NCBI RefSeq assembly: GCF_030504645.1
Contig: NZ_JAUKWQ010000001.1
Coordinates: 558,001 to 622,000 of the forward strand
Direction: 5' to 3'
From: Rhizobium oryzicola
GTDB taxonomy: Bacteria; Pseudomonadota; Alphaproteobacteria; Rhizobiales; Rhizobiaceae
DNA: 64,000 bases
The translations under genes and the position numbers were made by a program. A model generated the notes under the pieces. The model was not told the origin of the DNA. It ran no database searches and worked only from the letters and a program-made list of their open reading frames with translations. Within the stretch, counting starts at the first letter, position 1, and each line of letters opens with the position of its first letter. Shown here piece after piece: positions 24,269 to 33,906 of this stretch.

Positions 24269-25552
24269 ATGTGGCGCGCGGATCAACGCACTCTCCTGCT
24301 GGCCGCGACGGCTTTGGCCTGCAGTCTCGCGGTTGAGCCGGCGTTTGCGCAGCAGGCAGATAATCTCGAACCCTACCAGATGCTTCGGTCCCTGCAGTTC
24401 GTGCAGGATACGGTCATCATGGGCGACCATTCGGCTGGCGAGATGCAGCGTTTCATGCTGGGCACGCTCGACAAGCGATTGCGTACGGTCAGCACAGCCG
24501 TCTTCGACGATCCCCGCAATGTGGATGCGACCCTCATTTACGCTATGAGCGGCGGCAATCCCGCCACATTGGATTATATTGCAGCGAAGGATACGTCAGG
24601 CCACTTCGACAACCGCGTGACCGATGTGCTGCGGAAATATCTGAGCGGCAAGGGAAGCCTGATCCAGAAGACCCTGATCGGCATGGTTCCGGAATACCGC
24701 AACCAGCGTATCGGCCCATATCTGGCCCTGATCGCTGGCAATGTCGTGATCGGCAAGGAACCTAAGGACGCTCTTCAATATTACGATTGGGCGCGGCTTG
24801 GTGCTCCGGGAACGATTGTCGAAGAGGCAGCGCTCCGCCGTTCGCTGGCGATTGCCGTGGATGTCGATCTTGTGGAGCAGGGCCTCTCCTATGCTCGCAA
24901 ATATGCGCGCCGCTTCGTGCATTCTCCGTATGCCAGCCAGTTTGCGGATCTCTTCGTCAAATTGGTCGTAAAGCATTTTGGTGAGATCACTGAGGAAGAT
25001 ATAGAAGATACGCTCGAGTTCATGGATAATGACCGGGCAAAGTCCATTCTGGTTCGTATCGCACGTCAGGCCGCTATTGATGGTAAGAACGAGCTGGCGT
25101 CTCTCGCTTCCCGCAAGGCGGAAGAGCGAGGCGCTTCGGCACGTACCTCATTCGATGCCATCGCCAAGCTCTATGGCGGCGTCGCCAATCTTTCCACGGA
25201 TCGCGTCAATGACGTGTTGAGCGCGATTGCCAATATTCCAGAAAGCGAACTGACGCCTGAAGACCGGGCAATTCGCGAGGCTGCCCGCCGCATCGGTGAG
25301 GAAGTTGTCCGCCCGCCGACATTGAACAGCCTCGGGCAAGACAAGAACGGCAATATTCAACCCCAATCCGCGGCGGTCGATGTTTCCGCCAAGCCCAGCA
25401 ATGATGTGCAGGGGTCAGGATCCACTACAGCCCAAAATGCTGGCGGCCCCTCCCAGAAGCTCGATCCCGACTTCCAGACCTATGTCGATAGGGGACAATC
25501 CGCATTGACGGCGATCGACAAAATGCTCAAGGAGGGAGAGAAGCCGCGATGA
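24269..25552 (+). CDS. motC: Periplasmic motility protein MotC
   Basis: This 427-residue protein has a signal peptide (LLLAATALACSLAVEPAFAQ, about residues 9-28) and a mature part of helices without membrane segments. In Sinorhizobium MotC is a periplasmic motor protein that works with MotB and needs MotE to fold; order (motB-motC-motD), size and secretion all fit. A disordered tail follows about residue 360 (AAVDVSAKPSNDVQGSGSTT). I use the ATG at 24269; a TTG at 24263 overlapping the motB stop is an alternative. The end overlaps the next gene (ATGA). Confidence 0.9.
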   Translation: MWRADQRTLLLAATALACSLAVEPAFAQQADNLEPYQMLRSLQFVQDTVIMGDHSAGEMQRFMLGTLDKRLRTVSTAVFDDPRNVDATLIYAMSGGNPATLDYIAAKDTSGHFDNRVTDVLRKYLSGKGSLIQKTLIGMVPEYRNQRIGPYLALIAGNVVIGKEPKDALQYYDWARLGAPGTIVEEAALRRSLAIAVDVDLVEQGLSYARKYARRFVHSPYASQFADLFVKLVVKHFGEITEEDIEDTLEFMDNDRAKSILVRIARQAAIDGKNELASLASRKAEERGASARTSFDAIAKLYGGVANLSTDRVNDVLSAIANIPESELTPEDRAIREAARRIGEEVVRPPTLNSLGQDKNGNIQPQSAAVDVSAKPSNDVQGSGSTTAQNAGGPSQKLDPDFQTYVDRGQSALTAIDKMLKEGEKPR

Positions 25553-27003
25553 GTGCTGACCTAGCCGGACTAACTGGCGCGAGCGATACCGCGCCTGTCA
25601 CTAAGCTTGGTGGTGCGGGTAGCAAGGCCGTTGACGGAAAAGACAGCGGTTTCAGCGATGCGCTCACCAGCCTGGGGCAAGGCGGTCGCAGGGGCGCGCA
25701 GGCGCAGGCTGATGATTCTGCTACGACAGCAGGCAAAGAGGTTCTTCCTCAGGATGCCGCCGCGGCGACACCCCGCATTGATCTCAAGGTTGCGAATGCG
25801 CTCCGTGCCGCAGCACTACAGCAGGCAAAGCAATCTCTCTTAAAGGATGGCGGCCAAGGTCAGCCAGATGTTGCGATCGACCTGAAGGGCGAGGTCGCGG
25901 CGCAAAAGGGTCTGCTGACGAAAGATGGCAAGCCGCTACTGGACAAGACGCGTTTGATCGGCGGCAAGGATAAGACCGATAAACTGTCCGATGCCGAGAA
26001 GAAGGCTGGCGATGAGGCTGTCGATGCGAGAAATGCGACGGATGCCGCCGACGTCGGATCTGTTCTCAATCTTCTTGCGGGTCACGCAGCCAAGGCTGCC
26101 GGAGACGCCGGCGCCCACCCGGAGAAAGGCGCAAAGGGTAACGAAACGGCCCGTACCGCCACATCTGCACGCGCTGTCGGCGATGCTGACAAGAGCGTGG
26201 ACGGTGTCCATCCAAAACAGGATGCGCAACTGGCGTCCCTGCTCGGTCAACAGGGCGCGTCTGAGGATACTGGCCCTGATGACAAGGGCAATGCCGGAGA
26301 TCGTGCCTTCCGCTTCGTGTCGTCGCGCGGCGTCAGCATGGATGCCACGATTGGCGCTAACCAGGATGGTCGCGCCGTGATGGAGACCAAGCTTGGCAAC
26401 GCCGCCAATGCAGAGGGCATCATGGTGCTCGATGCACGTCGCTATCTCGGTTTCAATCAATCCCCGAACGGTGCCTCCCTGACGGCAGCCATGTCGAGCG
26501 ATCCCGAGTGGACGGCGGCCATGCAGCCTGGGTCGGCACTGACGAACGCAGCCGCACAGAGCAGCACCGGTAATGTGGTCAATACGCTGAAGCTGCAGAT
26601 GACGCCGATCGATCTTGGCAACGTCACGGCGACGCTGAGGCTCGTGGGAGACGAACTGAACGTTCACCTGACGGTCGAGAACCATTCGGCCTACAAGCAG
26701 CTCAAGGACGACAGCAGCGGTATGCTGGATGCGCTCCGCGCCCAGGGCTTCGCCGTCGACCAGGTCACCGTCAGCATCACGCCGGCGGCGCAGGCAGATG
26801 CCAGCGCGCAGCAGGGTGACCTTGGCCAGCAGGCGCTTGGATCGGGTCAAAGGCAGGAGGCTGGCGGCAATCGCGGGCAATCCCAATCACAAGGCAATAT
26901 CGGCTTCGGCGGTGCTGCGGGAAGCTTGGAGAATGACATTGCGACGGATACTGATGCGTCTTCCGCTTCTGGCGGCGCTCGCTCTGGTCACATTTACCTC
27001 TGA
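25549..27003 (+). CDS. motD: Flagellar hook-length control protein FliK (rhizobial MotD)
   Basis: This 484-residue protein is low in hydrophobic residues and rich in Ala, Gly, Asp and Lys for its first 330 residues, as expected for the ruler part of FliK. The conserved C-terminal hook-length domain lies at about residues 343-410 (LKLQMTPIDLGNVTATLRLV, GDELNVHLTVENHSAYKQLK, AQGFAVDQVTVSITPA). The rhizobial gene was first named motD and is functionally FliK. It terminates inside the next gene, whose start lies within its last 71 bases. Confidence 0.92.
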   Translation: MSADLAGLTGASDTAPVTKLGGAGSKAVDGKDSGFSDALTSLGQGGRRGAQAQADDSATTAGKEVLPQDAAAATPRIDLKVANALRAAALQQAKQSLLKDGGQGQPDVAIDLKGEVAAQKGLLTKDGKPLLDKTRLIGGKDKTDKLSDAEKKAGDEAVDARNATDAADVGSVLNLLAGHAAKAAGDAGAHPEKGAKGNETARTATSARAVGDADKSVDGVHPKQDAQLASLLGQQGASEDTGPDDKGNAGDRAFRFVSSRGVSMDATIGANQDGRAVMETKLGNAANAEGIMVLDARRYLGFNQSPNGASLTAAMSSDPEWTAAMQPGSALTNAAAQSSTGNVVNTLKLQMTPIDLGNVTATLRLVGDELNVHLTVENHSAYKQLKDDSSGMLDALRAQGFAVDQVTVSITPAAQADASAQQGDLGQQALGSGQRQEAGGNRGQSQSQGNIGFGGAAGSLENDIATDTDASSASGGARSGHIYL

Positions 27004-27517
27004 TCTGCAGGCAGTCCAAACTGGCGCGGCAGGTGCCTGCGAACGAGAGATCCAGAATGCGGCGGCCAAATACGGCATCCCTGAAGGCATCCTCTATTCG
27101 GTCGGCCTGACGGAAACGGGGCGCAAGGGCAGCCTCTATCCCTGGGCGATGAACGTCGAGGGAAAGGCGGTCTTTCCGGACAACGAGCTAGCCGCACTGC
27201 AGGCGTTTCGGGCGGCAAAGATGGAAGGTCGCGTGCTGATCGATATCGGCTGCATGCAAATCAACCATCGTTTCCATGGCGAGAATTTTGCCTCGGTCGA
27301 GCAGATGTTCGACCCCAGAAGCAATGTGGAATATGCGGCGAAGTTCCTGCGTAATCTTCATGACAGGCATGAAACCTGGACGATGGCGGTAGCCAGATAC
27401 CATGCGGGACCCAATAACGATCCTGCGCAAAAGCAGTATGTGTGCCGTGTCATCGCCAACTTGGTGGCGACCGGATACGGAAAGTGGACCCCGACGGCTG
27501 CGCAGTTCTGTCGATAA
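26933..27517 (+). CDS. Secreted lytic transglycosylase (flagellar SltF/rod-type)
   Basis: This 194-residue protein has a signal peptide (RLPLLAALALVTFTSDLQA) and a lysozyme-like SLT domain: YGIPEGILYSVGLTETGRKG with catalytic Glu61, then VLIDIGCMQINHRFHGENFA, corresponding to the GLMQI block, and ARYHAGPNN. It probably opens peptidoglycan for rod passage. This fits the separate FlgJ-like gene at 37657, which has only the rod-binding part. The gene overlaps the end of motD in another frame; the start may be ATG 26933 (GGAG just upstream, rather close) or ATG 26954. Confidence 0.88.
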   Translation: MTLRRILMRLPLLAALALVTFTSDLQAVQTGAAGACEREIQNAAAKYGIPEGILYSVGLTETGRKGSLYPWAMNVEGKAVFPDNELAALQAFRAAKMEGRVLIDIGCMQINHRFHGENFASVEQMFDPRSNVEYAAKFLRNLHDRHETWTMAVARYHAGPNNDPAQKQYVCRVIANLVATGYGKWTPTAAQFCR

Positions 27518-27800
27518 AATACAACCAAAAATTGATTGACCTACGCTCGTTTTTGGCGGGGGATTGGCGTTTCACTGATTTGGCAGAATCAAGGCAATGC
27601 AAATGCTATTTTGTTCTCCGTTAACTTTTCCACCGAAAATTTGTGTCGAATTTTAATCGACCTACTACATATAGAGCAAATCGGAAGGCGACCGTTAATC
27701 AACTATTAAAAGCTATGGTTAATTTTGCGTAGTTGTTCAAAAACCCCCCGATTCGTACCCATAGTCCATCGAGGCACCACACTGATTCGGAGGCGGACGA

Positions 27801-28472
27801 ATGATCGTAGTGGTTGATGAGCGAGAGCTCGTGAAAGACGGGTACACCTCACTATTTGGTCGCGAGGGTGTACCTTCAACGGGGTTTGACCCCAGAGAGT
27901 TCGGGGAATGGGTCACGACGGCCGCAGACTCCGATATCGCGGCAGTCGAAGCATTTCTGATCGGCCAGACGGAAACGGCCCTGGAACTTCCCCGAGCAAT
28001 CCGGGATCGTTCGCAGGCACCCGTCATCGCTGTCAGCGATCAGCCTTCCCTGGAGGCCACGCTTGCACTGTTCGACAGCGGCGTCGATGACGTCGTACGC
28101 AAGCCGGTTCACCCGCGGGAGATCCTGGCGCGGGCCGCGGCCATTCGCCGTCGCCTGAAGGCGATTGCAAATTTCACCGACATCGGTCCCATTCGCGTCT
28201 TCTCTGACGGTCGCGATCCAGAGATCAATGGCGACGTGTTCCCGTTGCCGCGCCGCGAGCGCCGCATTCTGGAATACCTAGTCGCCAACCGTGGCCGTCG
28301 CGTTTCCAAGACCCAGATCTTCAACGCGATCTACGGCATCTTCGACGAAGAGGTCGAAGAGAACGTGGTTGAAAGCCACATCAGCAAGCTGCGCAAGAAG
28401 CTGCGCAAGAAGCTCGGTTTCGACCCGGTCGACTCCAAGCGCTTCCTGGGCTACTGCATTGATTGGGAATGA
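27801..28472 (+). CDS. rem: OmpR-type flagellar regulator of the Rem/FtcR family
   Basis: This 223-residue protein has a receiver-like N-terminal domain and a winged-helix DNA-binding domain ([60 protein letters not shown]). The receiver is degenerate: only [12 protein letters not shown] remains of the acidic pocket and the expected phospho-acceptor position ([15 protein letters not shown]) lacks Asp. This is the pattern of Rem (Sinorhizobium) and FtcR (Brucella), which activate flagellar genes without normal phosphorylation. CGGAGGCGGACGA precedes the ATG. The 283 bases upstream are AT-rich with repeated TTAA sequences and hold its promoter. Confidence 0.9.
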   Translation: MIVVVDERELVKDGYTSLFGREGVPSTGFDPREFGEWVTTAADSDIAAVEAFLIGQTETALELPRAIRDRSQAPVIAVSDQPSLEATLALFDSGVDDVVRKPVHPREILARAAAIRRRLKAIANFTDIGPIRVFSDGRDPEINGDVFPLPRRERRILEYLVANRGRRVSKTQIFNAIYGIFDEEVEENVVESHISKLRKKLRKKLGFDPVDSKRFLGYCIDWE

Positions 28473-28522
28473 GACAATTTAGGTCTCAAGCTCCTGAAAT
28501 TTAGAGAATATTAGTCTTAAAG

Positions 28523-28560
28523 AACCCCGGAAATCGACGAGGATTTCCGGGGTTGTATTT
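28523..28560 (+). terminator. Rho-independent terminator after rem
   Basis: Perfect 13-base stem AACCCCGGAAATC / GATTTCCGGGGTT with a 6-base loop, then GTATTTTG. It separates rem from the flgE-flgK-flgL transcript. Confidence 0.9.
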
Positions 28561-28699
28561 TGTCTGCACAATGCATGCCGTGCATCCTGGTCCCATCGGC
28601 AAAACAACCTGCCGCATACTCAGAAAGGACCCAAACAGACAGCTTCACGCAAGGCCCGTCATCTACTGTCCACAGCATAGGCAACACGAGGAATTTGAC

Positions 28700-29923
28700 A
28701 TGAGCCTTTTCGGAACGATGCGTACGGGGGTTTCCGGCATGAACGCTCAGGCCAACCGCCTGGGTAACGTCGGCGACAACATCGCCAACGCCAACACCTC
28801 CGGTTACAAGAAGGCCTCGAGCTCGTTTTCGTCCATGATCATGCCTTCGGCTGGCGGGTCCTACGATTCGGGCGGCGTCGACACCACGACGCGCTATTCG
28901 ATCAAACAGCAGGGCTCATTCAGCTATACGACATCGGCAACTGACCTTGCCATCAATGGCGACGGTTTCTTTATCGTGAAGAGCACCGATGGTGCGAACT
29001 ACATGACCCGCGCCGGCAATTTCGAAGTGCAGGCGGATGGCACTCTGAAGAACGCCGCTGGCTTCACGCTGCAGGGCTATCCCTATTCCTCGACCACGGA
29101 TCCGACCATCGTCATCAACGGCTTCCAGGGCCTGAGCGACATCAACGTGAATGCCGGTGGCTTGAAGTCAACGCCGTCTACATTGGGTAGTATGTCAGGC
29201 AATCTTCCTGACGGCGACGCCACGCTCACTAAACATTCATCGTCCCTCGTCGCTTATGACTCGAAGGGTAACGCACGCACTTTGACTGTAACGTTTGAAA
29301 AAGACGCAACCACCCCAGACACTTGGAATGCTACTATCACTGCACCGGATAACACTGGCGCCCCTCAGTCTCTGCTCGCTTCTACCCCGATAACATTTAA
29401 CTTGGATGGCACGCTAAAGACGCCTTCTAAACTGACGACTGCGGCATTTCCTGCGGCAACGAGCAATGTAGGGGGGGATCTAAATGCCATCGATATTGAT
29501 ATTACCGGGCTCACCGAAAAAGGTGCAGCGTATTCGATGACCGGCAGCATCAACGGTCAGGGCGCCAGCGGTGTTGATAAGGTGCAGATCGGCAAGGATG
29601 GTGTCGTGTCCATTCTCTACAAGAACGGCCAGTCTATCCCGACCTACCGCATCGCCATGGCCAATGTGCAGAGTCCAAATAATCTCACGCCACAGGCGGG
29701 CAACGTCTACACCCAGAGCAATACATCAGGCGTCGTCGTCATGGGCTATGCCGGCAACAGCGGCTATGGCGAGATCAAGTCCGGTACGCTGGAAAATTCC
29801 AACGTCGACATCGCCGAAGAGCTGACGGTCATGATCGAGGCACAGCGTAACTACACAGCCAACTCCAAGGTCTTCCAGACCGGTTCCGAACTTCTCGACG
29901 TTCTCGTGAACCTCAAGAGGTAA
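28700..29923 (+). CDS. flgE: Flagellar hook protein FlgE
   Basis: This 407-residue hook subunit begins MSLFGTMRTGVSGMNAQANR and carries NVGDNIANANTSGYKKASSS; the C-terminal family motif is LENSNVDIAEELTVMIEAQR with YTANSKVFQTGSELLDVLVN. The start at 28700 fits the family; an in-frame ATG at 28553 would add 49 implausible residues overlapping the terminator. Bases about 29190-29530, coding the surface domain, use noticeably different codons (ACT, GCT, TCT, CTA, ATA) and are less GC-rich than the rest, and contain a run of seven G (29471-29477). Confidence 0.96.
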   Translation: MSLFGTMRTGVSGMNAQANRLGNVGDNIANANTSGYKKASSSFSSMIMPSAGGSYDSGGVDTTTRYSIKQQGSFSYTTSATDLAINGDGFFIVKSTDGANYMTRAGNFEVQADGTLKNAAGFTLQGYPYSSTTDPTIVINGFQGLSDINVNAGGLKSTPSTLGSMSGNLPDGDATLTKHSSSLVAYDSKGNARTLTVTFEKDATTPDTWNATITAPDNTGAPQSLLASTPITFNLDGTLKTPSKLTTAAFPAATSNVGGDLNAIDIDITGLTEKGAAYSMTGSINGQGASGVDKVQIGKDGVVSILYKNGQSIPTYRIAMANVQSPNNLTPQAGNVYTQSNTSGVVVMGYAGNSGYGEIKSGTLENSNVDIAEELTVMIEAQRNYTANSKVFQTGSELLDVLVNLKR

Positions 29924-29959
29924 TGCTGCGTAAGAATTTTAGCAAAGGCTAAATAAATC

Positions 29960-31432
29960 ATGTCGCTTTCCACTGCATTGTCTACAGCCCAGTCGATCTT
30001 CAACAACACCGGCATTCAAACGTCGGTGACATCGACGAATATTTCGAACGCACAGAACGCCAATTACGTAAAGCGTACGGCGGTGCTGACGACTGCGGGC
30101 AATGGTGCGCAGGTGGCACTTACGGAACGGTCGCAGAACACATCGCTTCTGCGACAGTTCGTCGAGAGCAATTCGATTGCATCCGGTCAGACGAGGCTTC
30201 TTTCCGGACTTCAGGAAATTCGCGATATCATGGGCGGCAACGACTATGAAAACGCGATGAGCACCAGGCTCGGGACGCTGTTCAACAAGCTCCAGTCCTA
30301 TGCCGGTTCGCCAAGCAGCAGCACATTTGCATCAAGCGTCGTGTCGTCGGCACAGGACGCCGTCGATACGCTCAACAACACCTCCCAGGAGGTGCAGAAC
30401 ATTCGCACGCGTGCCGATGCCGAAATCAAGCTGCAGGTCGACAAGCTGAACGGTCTTCTTCAGCAGTTCGAGGCAGCGAACAACCAGGTGGTCGGTGCCA
30501 ACGTAACGGGCGGCGACCCGAACAACGCGCTCGATACGCGTGAAACGCTGCTGAAGCAGATCACGGACATTGTCGGTGTCTCGACCGTAACGCGGGAGCA
30601 CGGCGATATGGCGCTGTACACTTCCGACGGCACGGTGCTGTTCGAGAAGCAGGCGCGTACCGTGAGCTTTGCGCCCACCCAGACCTATGATGCGAAAACC
30701 ACCGGCAACTCCATTTTCATCGATGGTGTGGTTGTGCCGACAGGAAACGGTGGTGATACGACCGCGAACGGCAAGCTTCAGGCACTTCTGCAGATCCGCG
30801 ACGATATCGCACCGAAGTTCCAGAGTCAGCTCGATGAAATTGCCCGCGGCATGATCGTCTCCTTCGCGGAAACCGGTCCCGACGGCACACTTCCGGCCAA
30901 GGCTGGCCTTTTCACCAATGGGGTTGATGATACCGTTGATACGACGGGAACGGTCGTGGCCGGTCTTGCCTATACCATTTCCGTCAACAAGGCGGTTAAG
31001 GACAAGCCGAGCCTTTTGCGTGATGGCGGCATCAACGACGACGACGGCAATCCGGCAACCCCCTCGGCCTACATCGTCAACACGAAGGGTGACGCTGGCT
31101 ATTCCAAGCTGCTGGACAAGTATGCCCAGAACATGAAGGCGCCGCTAACGGTCGATCCAGCCACGGATATTGGCGGCACCACCAGTCTGATGAGCCTTTC
31201 TTCCAACTCGGCGTCCTGGCTGGAAACCCTGCGCAGCACAGCGACTTCCGCCAACGAGACGAAGTCGGCCATGCAGACACGTGCGCAGGAAGCCTATTCC
31301 AGCAAGACCGGCGTCAGTCTCGACGAAGAACTGTCACTGCTGCTCGACATCGAACAGTCTTACAAGGCGGCATCGAAACTGGTCACCACAATTGATGAGA
31401 TGTTGAAGTCTCTTCTTTCCTCGGTAGGGTAA
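29960..31432 (+). CDS. flgK: Hook-filament junction protein FlgK (HAP1)
   Basis: This 490-residue protein begins MSLSTALSTAQSIFNNTGIQ with the junction-protein N-terminal helix (TSTNISNAQNANYVKR) and ends with the matching C-terminal helix (GVSLDEELSLLLDIEQSYKA, ASKLVTTIDEMLKSLL). It forms the first junction zone between hook and filament and is exported through the flagellar channel. It follows flgE by 36 bases and precedes flgL by 3. Confidence 0.95.
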   Translation: MSLSTALSTAQSIFNNTGIQTSVTSTNISNAQNANYVKRTAVLTTAGNGAQVALTERSQNTSLLRQFVESNSIASGQTRLLSGLQEIRDIMGGNDYENAMSTRLGTLFNKLQSYAGSPSSSTFASSVVSSAQDAVDTLNNTSQEVQNIRTRADAEIKLQVDKLNGLLQQFEAANNQVVGANVTGGDPNNALDTRETLLKQITDIVGVSTVTREHGDMALYTSDGTVLFEKQARTVSFAPTQTYDAKTTGNSIFIDGVVVPTGNGGDTTANGKLQALLQIRDDIAPKFQSQLDEIARGMIVSFAETGPDGTLPAKAGLFTNGVDDTVDTTGTVVAGLAYTISVNKAVKDKPSLLRDGGINDDDGNPATPSAYIVNTKGDAGYSKLLDKYAQNMKAPLTVDPATDIGGTTSLMSLSSNSASWLETLRSTATSANETKSAMQTRAQEAYSSKTGVSLDEELSLLLDIEQSYKAASKLVTTIDEMLKSLLSSVG

Positions 31433-31435
31433 TCG

Positions 31436-32533
31436 ATGAAAACCTCGTTCAATTCCAGCCTGTCGGTTCAGTCCAGTCTTCTCGCAGCCATGTCCAAGGC
31501 GCAGAAGGATCTGGTGCAGGCCAATAAGGAAGTGACGACCGGTGTCCATGCGGACATGGGTGTGGCGCTTGCTGAAAAGACCGCCCGCAGCCTCGATCTC
31601 AGCCGCGACGTTCTGCGGATTGAAACGCAGAAGACGAGCAATTCGGTTGCGACCAACCGGCTGGACAATTCCGACAAGGCGCTTGCCGACATGTCGTCCG
31701 CCGCCCAGCAGGTCCAGGCCGCACTGACCTCGTTGACCGGAAGCACGCAGACGCTCGGCAGCTTGCAGCAATCAATCAACAATGCCATCAACCTGTTTAC
31801 GGATCGTGCCAACACCGCGGTTGGCGGTGAATATTTGTTTGCCGGCACCAATACCGATATCAAGCCGATGGCCTCATATACGGAAGCTGGCTCGACTTTC
31901 TCGCAGGCTGTCGACGACGAGTTGAACCAGTACCTTTCCAGCAATGGTATTGCTTCGGCTTCGGCCATGACCCCGGCGCAGATGAGTTCCTTCCTTTCGG
32001 ACCTGAAAGACAAGTTTGACGGAAAGACCATGTTGACCGATCCGCCGCATGCCGGCATGGCGGGTAAGGATTTCTGGTCTACCTATGTCTCGAATGCCAG
32101 TGATACGAACATGACCAGCCGTATCAGCAGCACCGAAGTCGTACAGACATCGACGAATGCCAATGATCCGGCCTTTCGCAACTTCATGTTCGGCTCTGTC
32201 ATTGCGACCAAGTTTCTGACGGAAGCGATCCCATCGGATGTACGCTCGGTCGTTGCGGCATCCGCGACGAATGCCATCGGCAGAGCCAACAACCCTGGAA
32301 GCGGTATCATCGCGCTGCGTTCGGCGCTTGGTCTCTCCGCAGAGCGAGTGAAAGTGGCCAATGACTCACTCGACGCCCAGAAGAAGATTATCGATACCCA
32401 CCTGAACGATCTGCAGGGTGTCGATGCCTACGAAGCTTCAACCCGCGTGAGCTCGCTCAAGGCGTTGCTGGAAGCTGCCTACACACTGACATCGCGAATT
32501 CAACAGTTGAGCCTTGTCAACTACCTCCGATGA
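31436..32533 (+). CDS. flgL: Hook-filament junction protein FlgL (HAP3)
   Basis: This 365-residue protein is flagellin-like at both ends: SSLLAAMSKAQKDLVQANKE near the start and VSSLKALLEAAYTLTSRIQQ LSLVNYLR at the end. The middle stretch GGEYLFAGTNTDIKPM is typical of FlgL. It forms the second junction zone below the filament. Its stop codon lies within a perfect inverted repeat (32524-32540). Confidence 0.93.
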   Translation: MKTSFNSSLSVQSSLLAAMSKAQKDLVQANKEVTTGVHADMGVALAEKTARSLDLSRDVLRIETQKTSNSVATNRLDNSDKALADMSSAAQQVQAALTSLTGSTQTLGSLQQSINNAINLFTDRANTAVGGEYLFAGTNTDIKPMASYTEAGSTFSQAVDDELNQYLSSNGIASASAMTPAQMSSFLSDLKDKFDGKTMLTDPPHAGMAGKDFWSTYVSNASDTNMTSRISSTEVVQTSTNANDPAFRNFMFGSVIATKFLTEAIPSDVRSVVAASATNAIGRANNPGSGIIALRSALGLSAERVKVANDSLDAQKKIIDTHLNDLQGVDAYEASTRVSSLKALLEAAYTLTSRIQQLSLVNYLR

Positions 32534-32540
32534 TCGGAGG
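32524..32540. repeat. Inverted repeat across the flgL stop codon
   Basis: CCTCCGA / TCGGAGG with a three-base TGA loop, a perfect 7-base stem. No T run follows, so it is more likely an mRNA processing or stability site, or a protein site, than a terminator. flaF starts 28 bases further on with AAGGA as its own binding site. Confidence 0.5.
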
Positions 32541-32567
32541 AGTTCGGTGAAAATGAAGGATACATGA

Positions 32568-32918
32568 ATGTACCAGTTTTCATATGCCGAGATCATGGAG
32601 GATGACGTCGCTGACGCCAAAACTCGTGAACGGCAAGCACTGGACCGGTCTATAGAACTACTCAAAGCTGCTCGTGATGATGAAGGTGGCTATGGGCGCG
32701 CCGCCATCGAGGCGCTTTTTTACACGCGGCGTGTGTGGATCCGCTTCATTGAGGATCTCAGACAGCCCGAAAACGAACTCAATACAGAGCTGCGGGCCAA
32801 TCTGATCTCGATCGCTATCTGGATCCTCAAGGAATGTGAGCAGGTCCGCCGGCGCGAGTCCGAGAACTACCAAGGCATTATCGACGTGACAACCATCATC
32901 AGGGATGGACTTAAATGA
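32568..32918 (+). CDS. flaF: Flagellin synthesis regulator FlaF
   Basis: This 116-residue protein matches FlaF (start [73 protein letters not shown]). In Caulobacter, FlaF is required for flagellin synthesis or secretion and acts opposite to FlbT; the gene pair is specific to alphaproteobacteria. It overlaps flbT by four bases (ATGA). Confidence 0.95.
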   Translation: MYQFSYAEIMEDDVADAKTRERQALDRSIELLKAARDDEGGYGRAAIEALFYTRRVWIRFIEDLRQPENELNTELRANLISIAIWILKECEQVRRRESENYQGIIDVTTIIRDGLK

Positions 32919-33364
32919 AAAGTACGCTGCGCATCTCGCTGAAATCTGGCGAAAGAATCTTTATCAACGGAGCGGTTCTGCGCGTCGATCGTAAGGTCGC
33001 ACTCGAATTTCTGAATGACGTGACTTTTCTTCTGGAAAACCATGTTCTCCAGCTCGAGGATGCGACCACGCCGCTACGCCAGCTGTACTTCATCGCACAG
33101 ATGATGCTGATCAACCCGGCGGGCAAGGAACAATCTTTGGCCATGTTCCGCAAGTCGATCACCATGCTGCTCACCTGCTTCCAGGACGAAGAGGTTCTGG
33201 CGGAGCTGAAGCGCATTGATGCCATGGTCGCCACCGACCGCGCCTTCGATGCTCTCAAGGCTATCCGCTCGCTCTACCCGATCGAAGATCGCATCTTGAA
33301 CAACCAGGAAATGACGCCGGCAACGGTGGAGCAAATCCGCAAGGAGATTGCGCCATGGCGGTAG
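32915..33364 (+). CDS. flbT: Flagellin translation repressor FlbT
   Basis: This 149-residue protein matches FlbT ([60 protein letters not shown]). In Caulobacter FlbT binds the 5' leader of flagellin mRNA and destabilises it. The three flagellin genes here share a CCGG hairpin leader that could be its target. It overlaps flaF upstream and flgD downstream (10 bases), so the three are translationally linked. Confidence 0.95.
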   Translation: MKSTLRISLKSGERIFINGAVLRVDRKVALEFLNDVTFLLENHVLQLEDATTPLRQLYFIAQMMLINPAGKEQSLAMFRKSITMLLTCFQDEEVLAELKRIDAMVATDRAFDALKAIRSLYPIEDRILNNQEMTPATVEQIRKEIAPWR

Positions 33365-33849
33365 ACGCAACATCAGCTGTCAATTCGGCGAACCCTTGGG
33401 CGAATGCCGCGGCATCGACGACTGACGCCAACAAGGCGAGCGTCAATTACGACAGCTTTCTGAAGCTTCTGATCGCGCAGATGAAGAACCAGGATCCGAC
33501 CAAGCCTATGGATGCCACCCAGCAGATCTCGCAGCTGGCATCTTTCTCGCAGGTCGAGCAGACGATCCAGACGAACAACCATCTGAAGAGCATGCTGCAG
33601 GCCGAAGCCTTGACGCGCGCTGGCGATCTGGTCGGCAAGTACATTATGAGCGCCGATAATAGCGTCACGGGCAAGGTTACCCAAGCCCAGGTCTACTCTG
33701 ACGGTCTTATGGCTGTAACGGACGGCGGCAAGAAGGTGCTGGTGCAGGCCGGTGTCATCGTCTCCGATTCGCCGATCCCGGTACCGGCGGCGGCCAAGAC
33801 CGACAGCACCAACACTGCGGCAAATCCCAACTCGACCTCCGGCAACTAG
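33355..33849 (+). CDS. flgD: Flagellar hook assembly scaffold FlgD
   Basis: This 164-residue protein has the conserved N-terminal FlgD block ([40 protein letters not shown]) and a short remainder ([20 protein letters not shown]). It is shorter than enteric FlgD (about 230), lacking most of the C-terminal Tudor/Fn-like domains, as is common in rhizobia. It caps the growing hook. The start overlaps flbT. Confidence 0.94.
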   Translation: MAVDATSAVNSANPWANAAASTTDANKASVNYDSFLKLLIAQMKNQDPTKPMDATQQISQLASFSQVEQTIQTNNHLKSMLQAEALTRAGDLVGKYIMSADNSVTGKVTQAQVYSDGLMAVTDGGKKVLVQAGVIVSDSPIPVPAAAKTDSTNTAANPNSTSGN

Positions 33850-33906
33850 ACGCGTAAAAGCGGCTGACGAATTGGACCCCGAATGATTCGGGGGTAGAGA
33901 GGCTCG

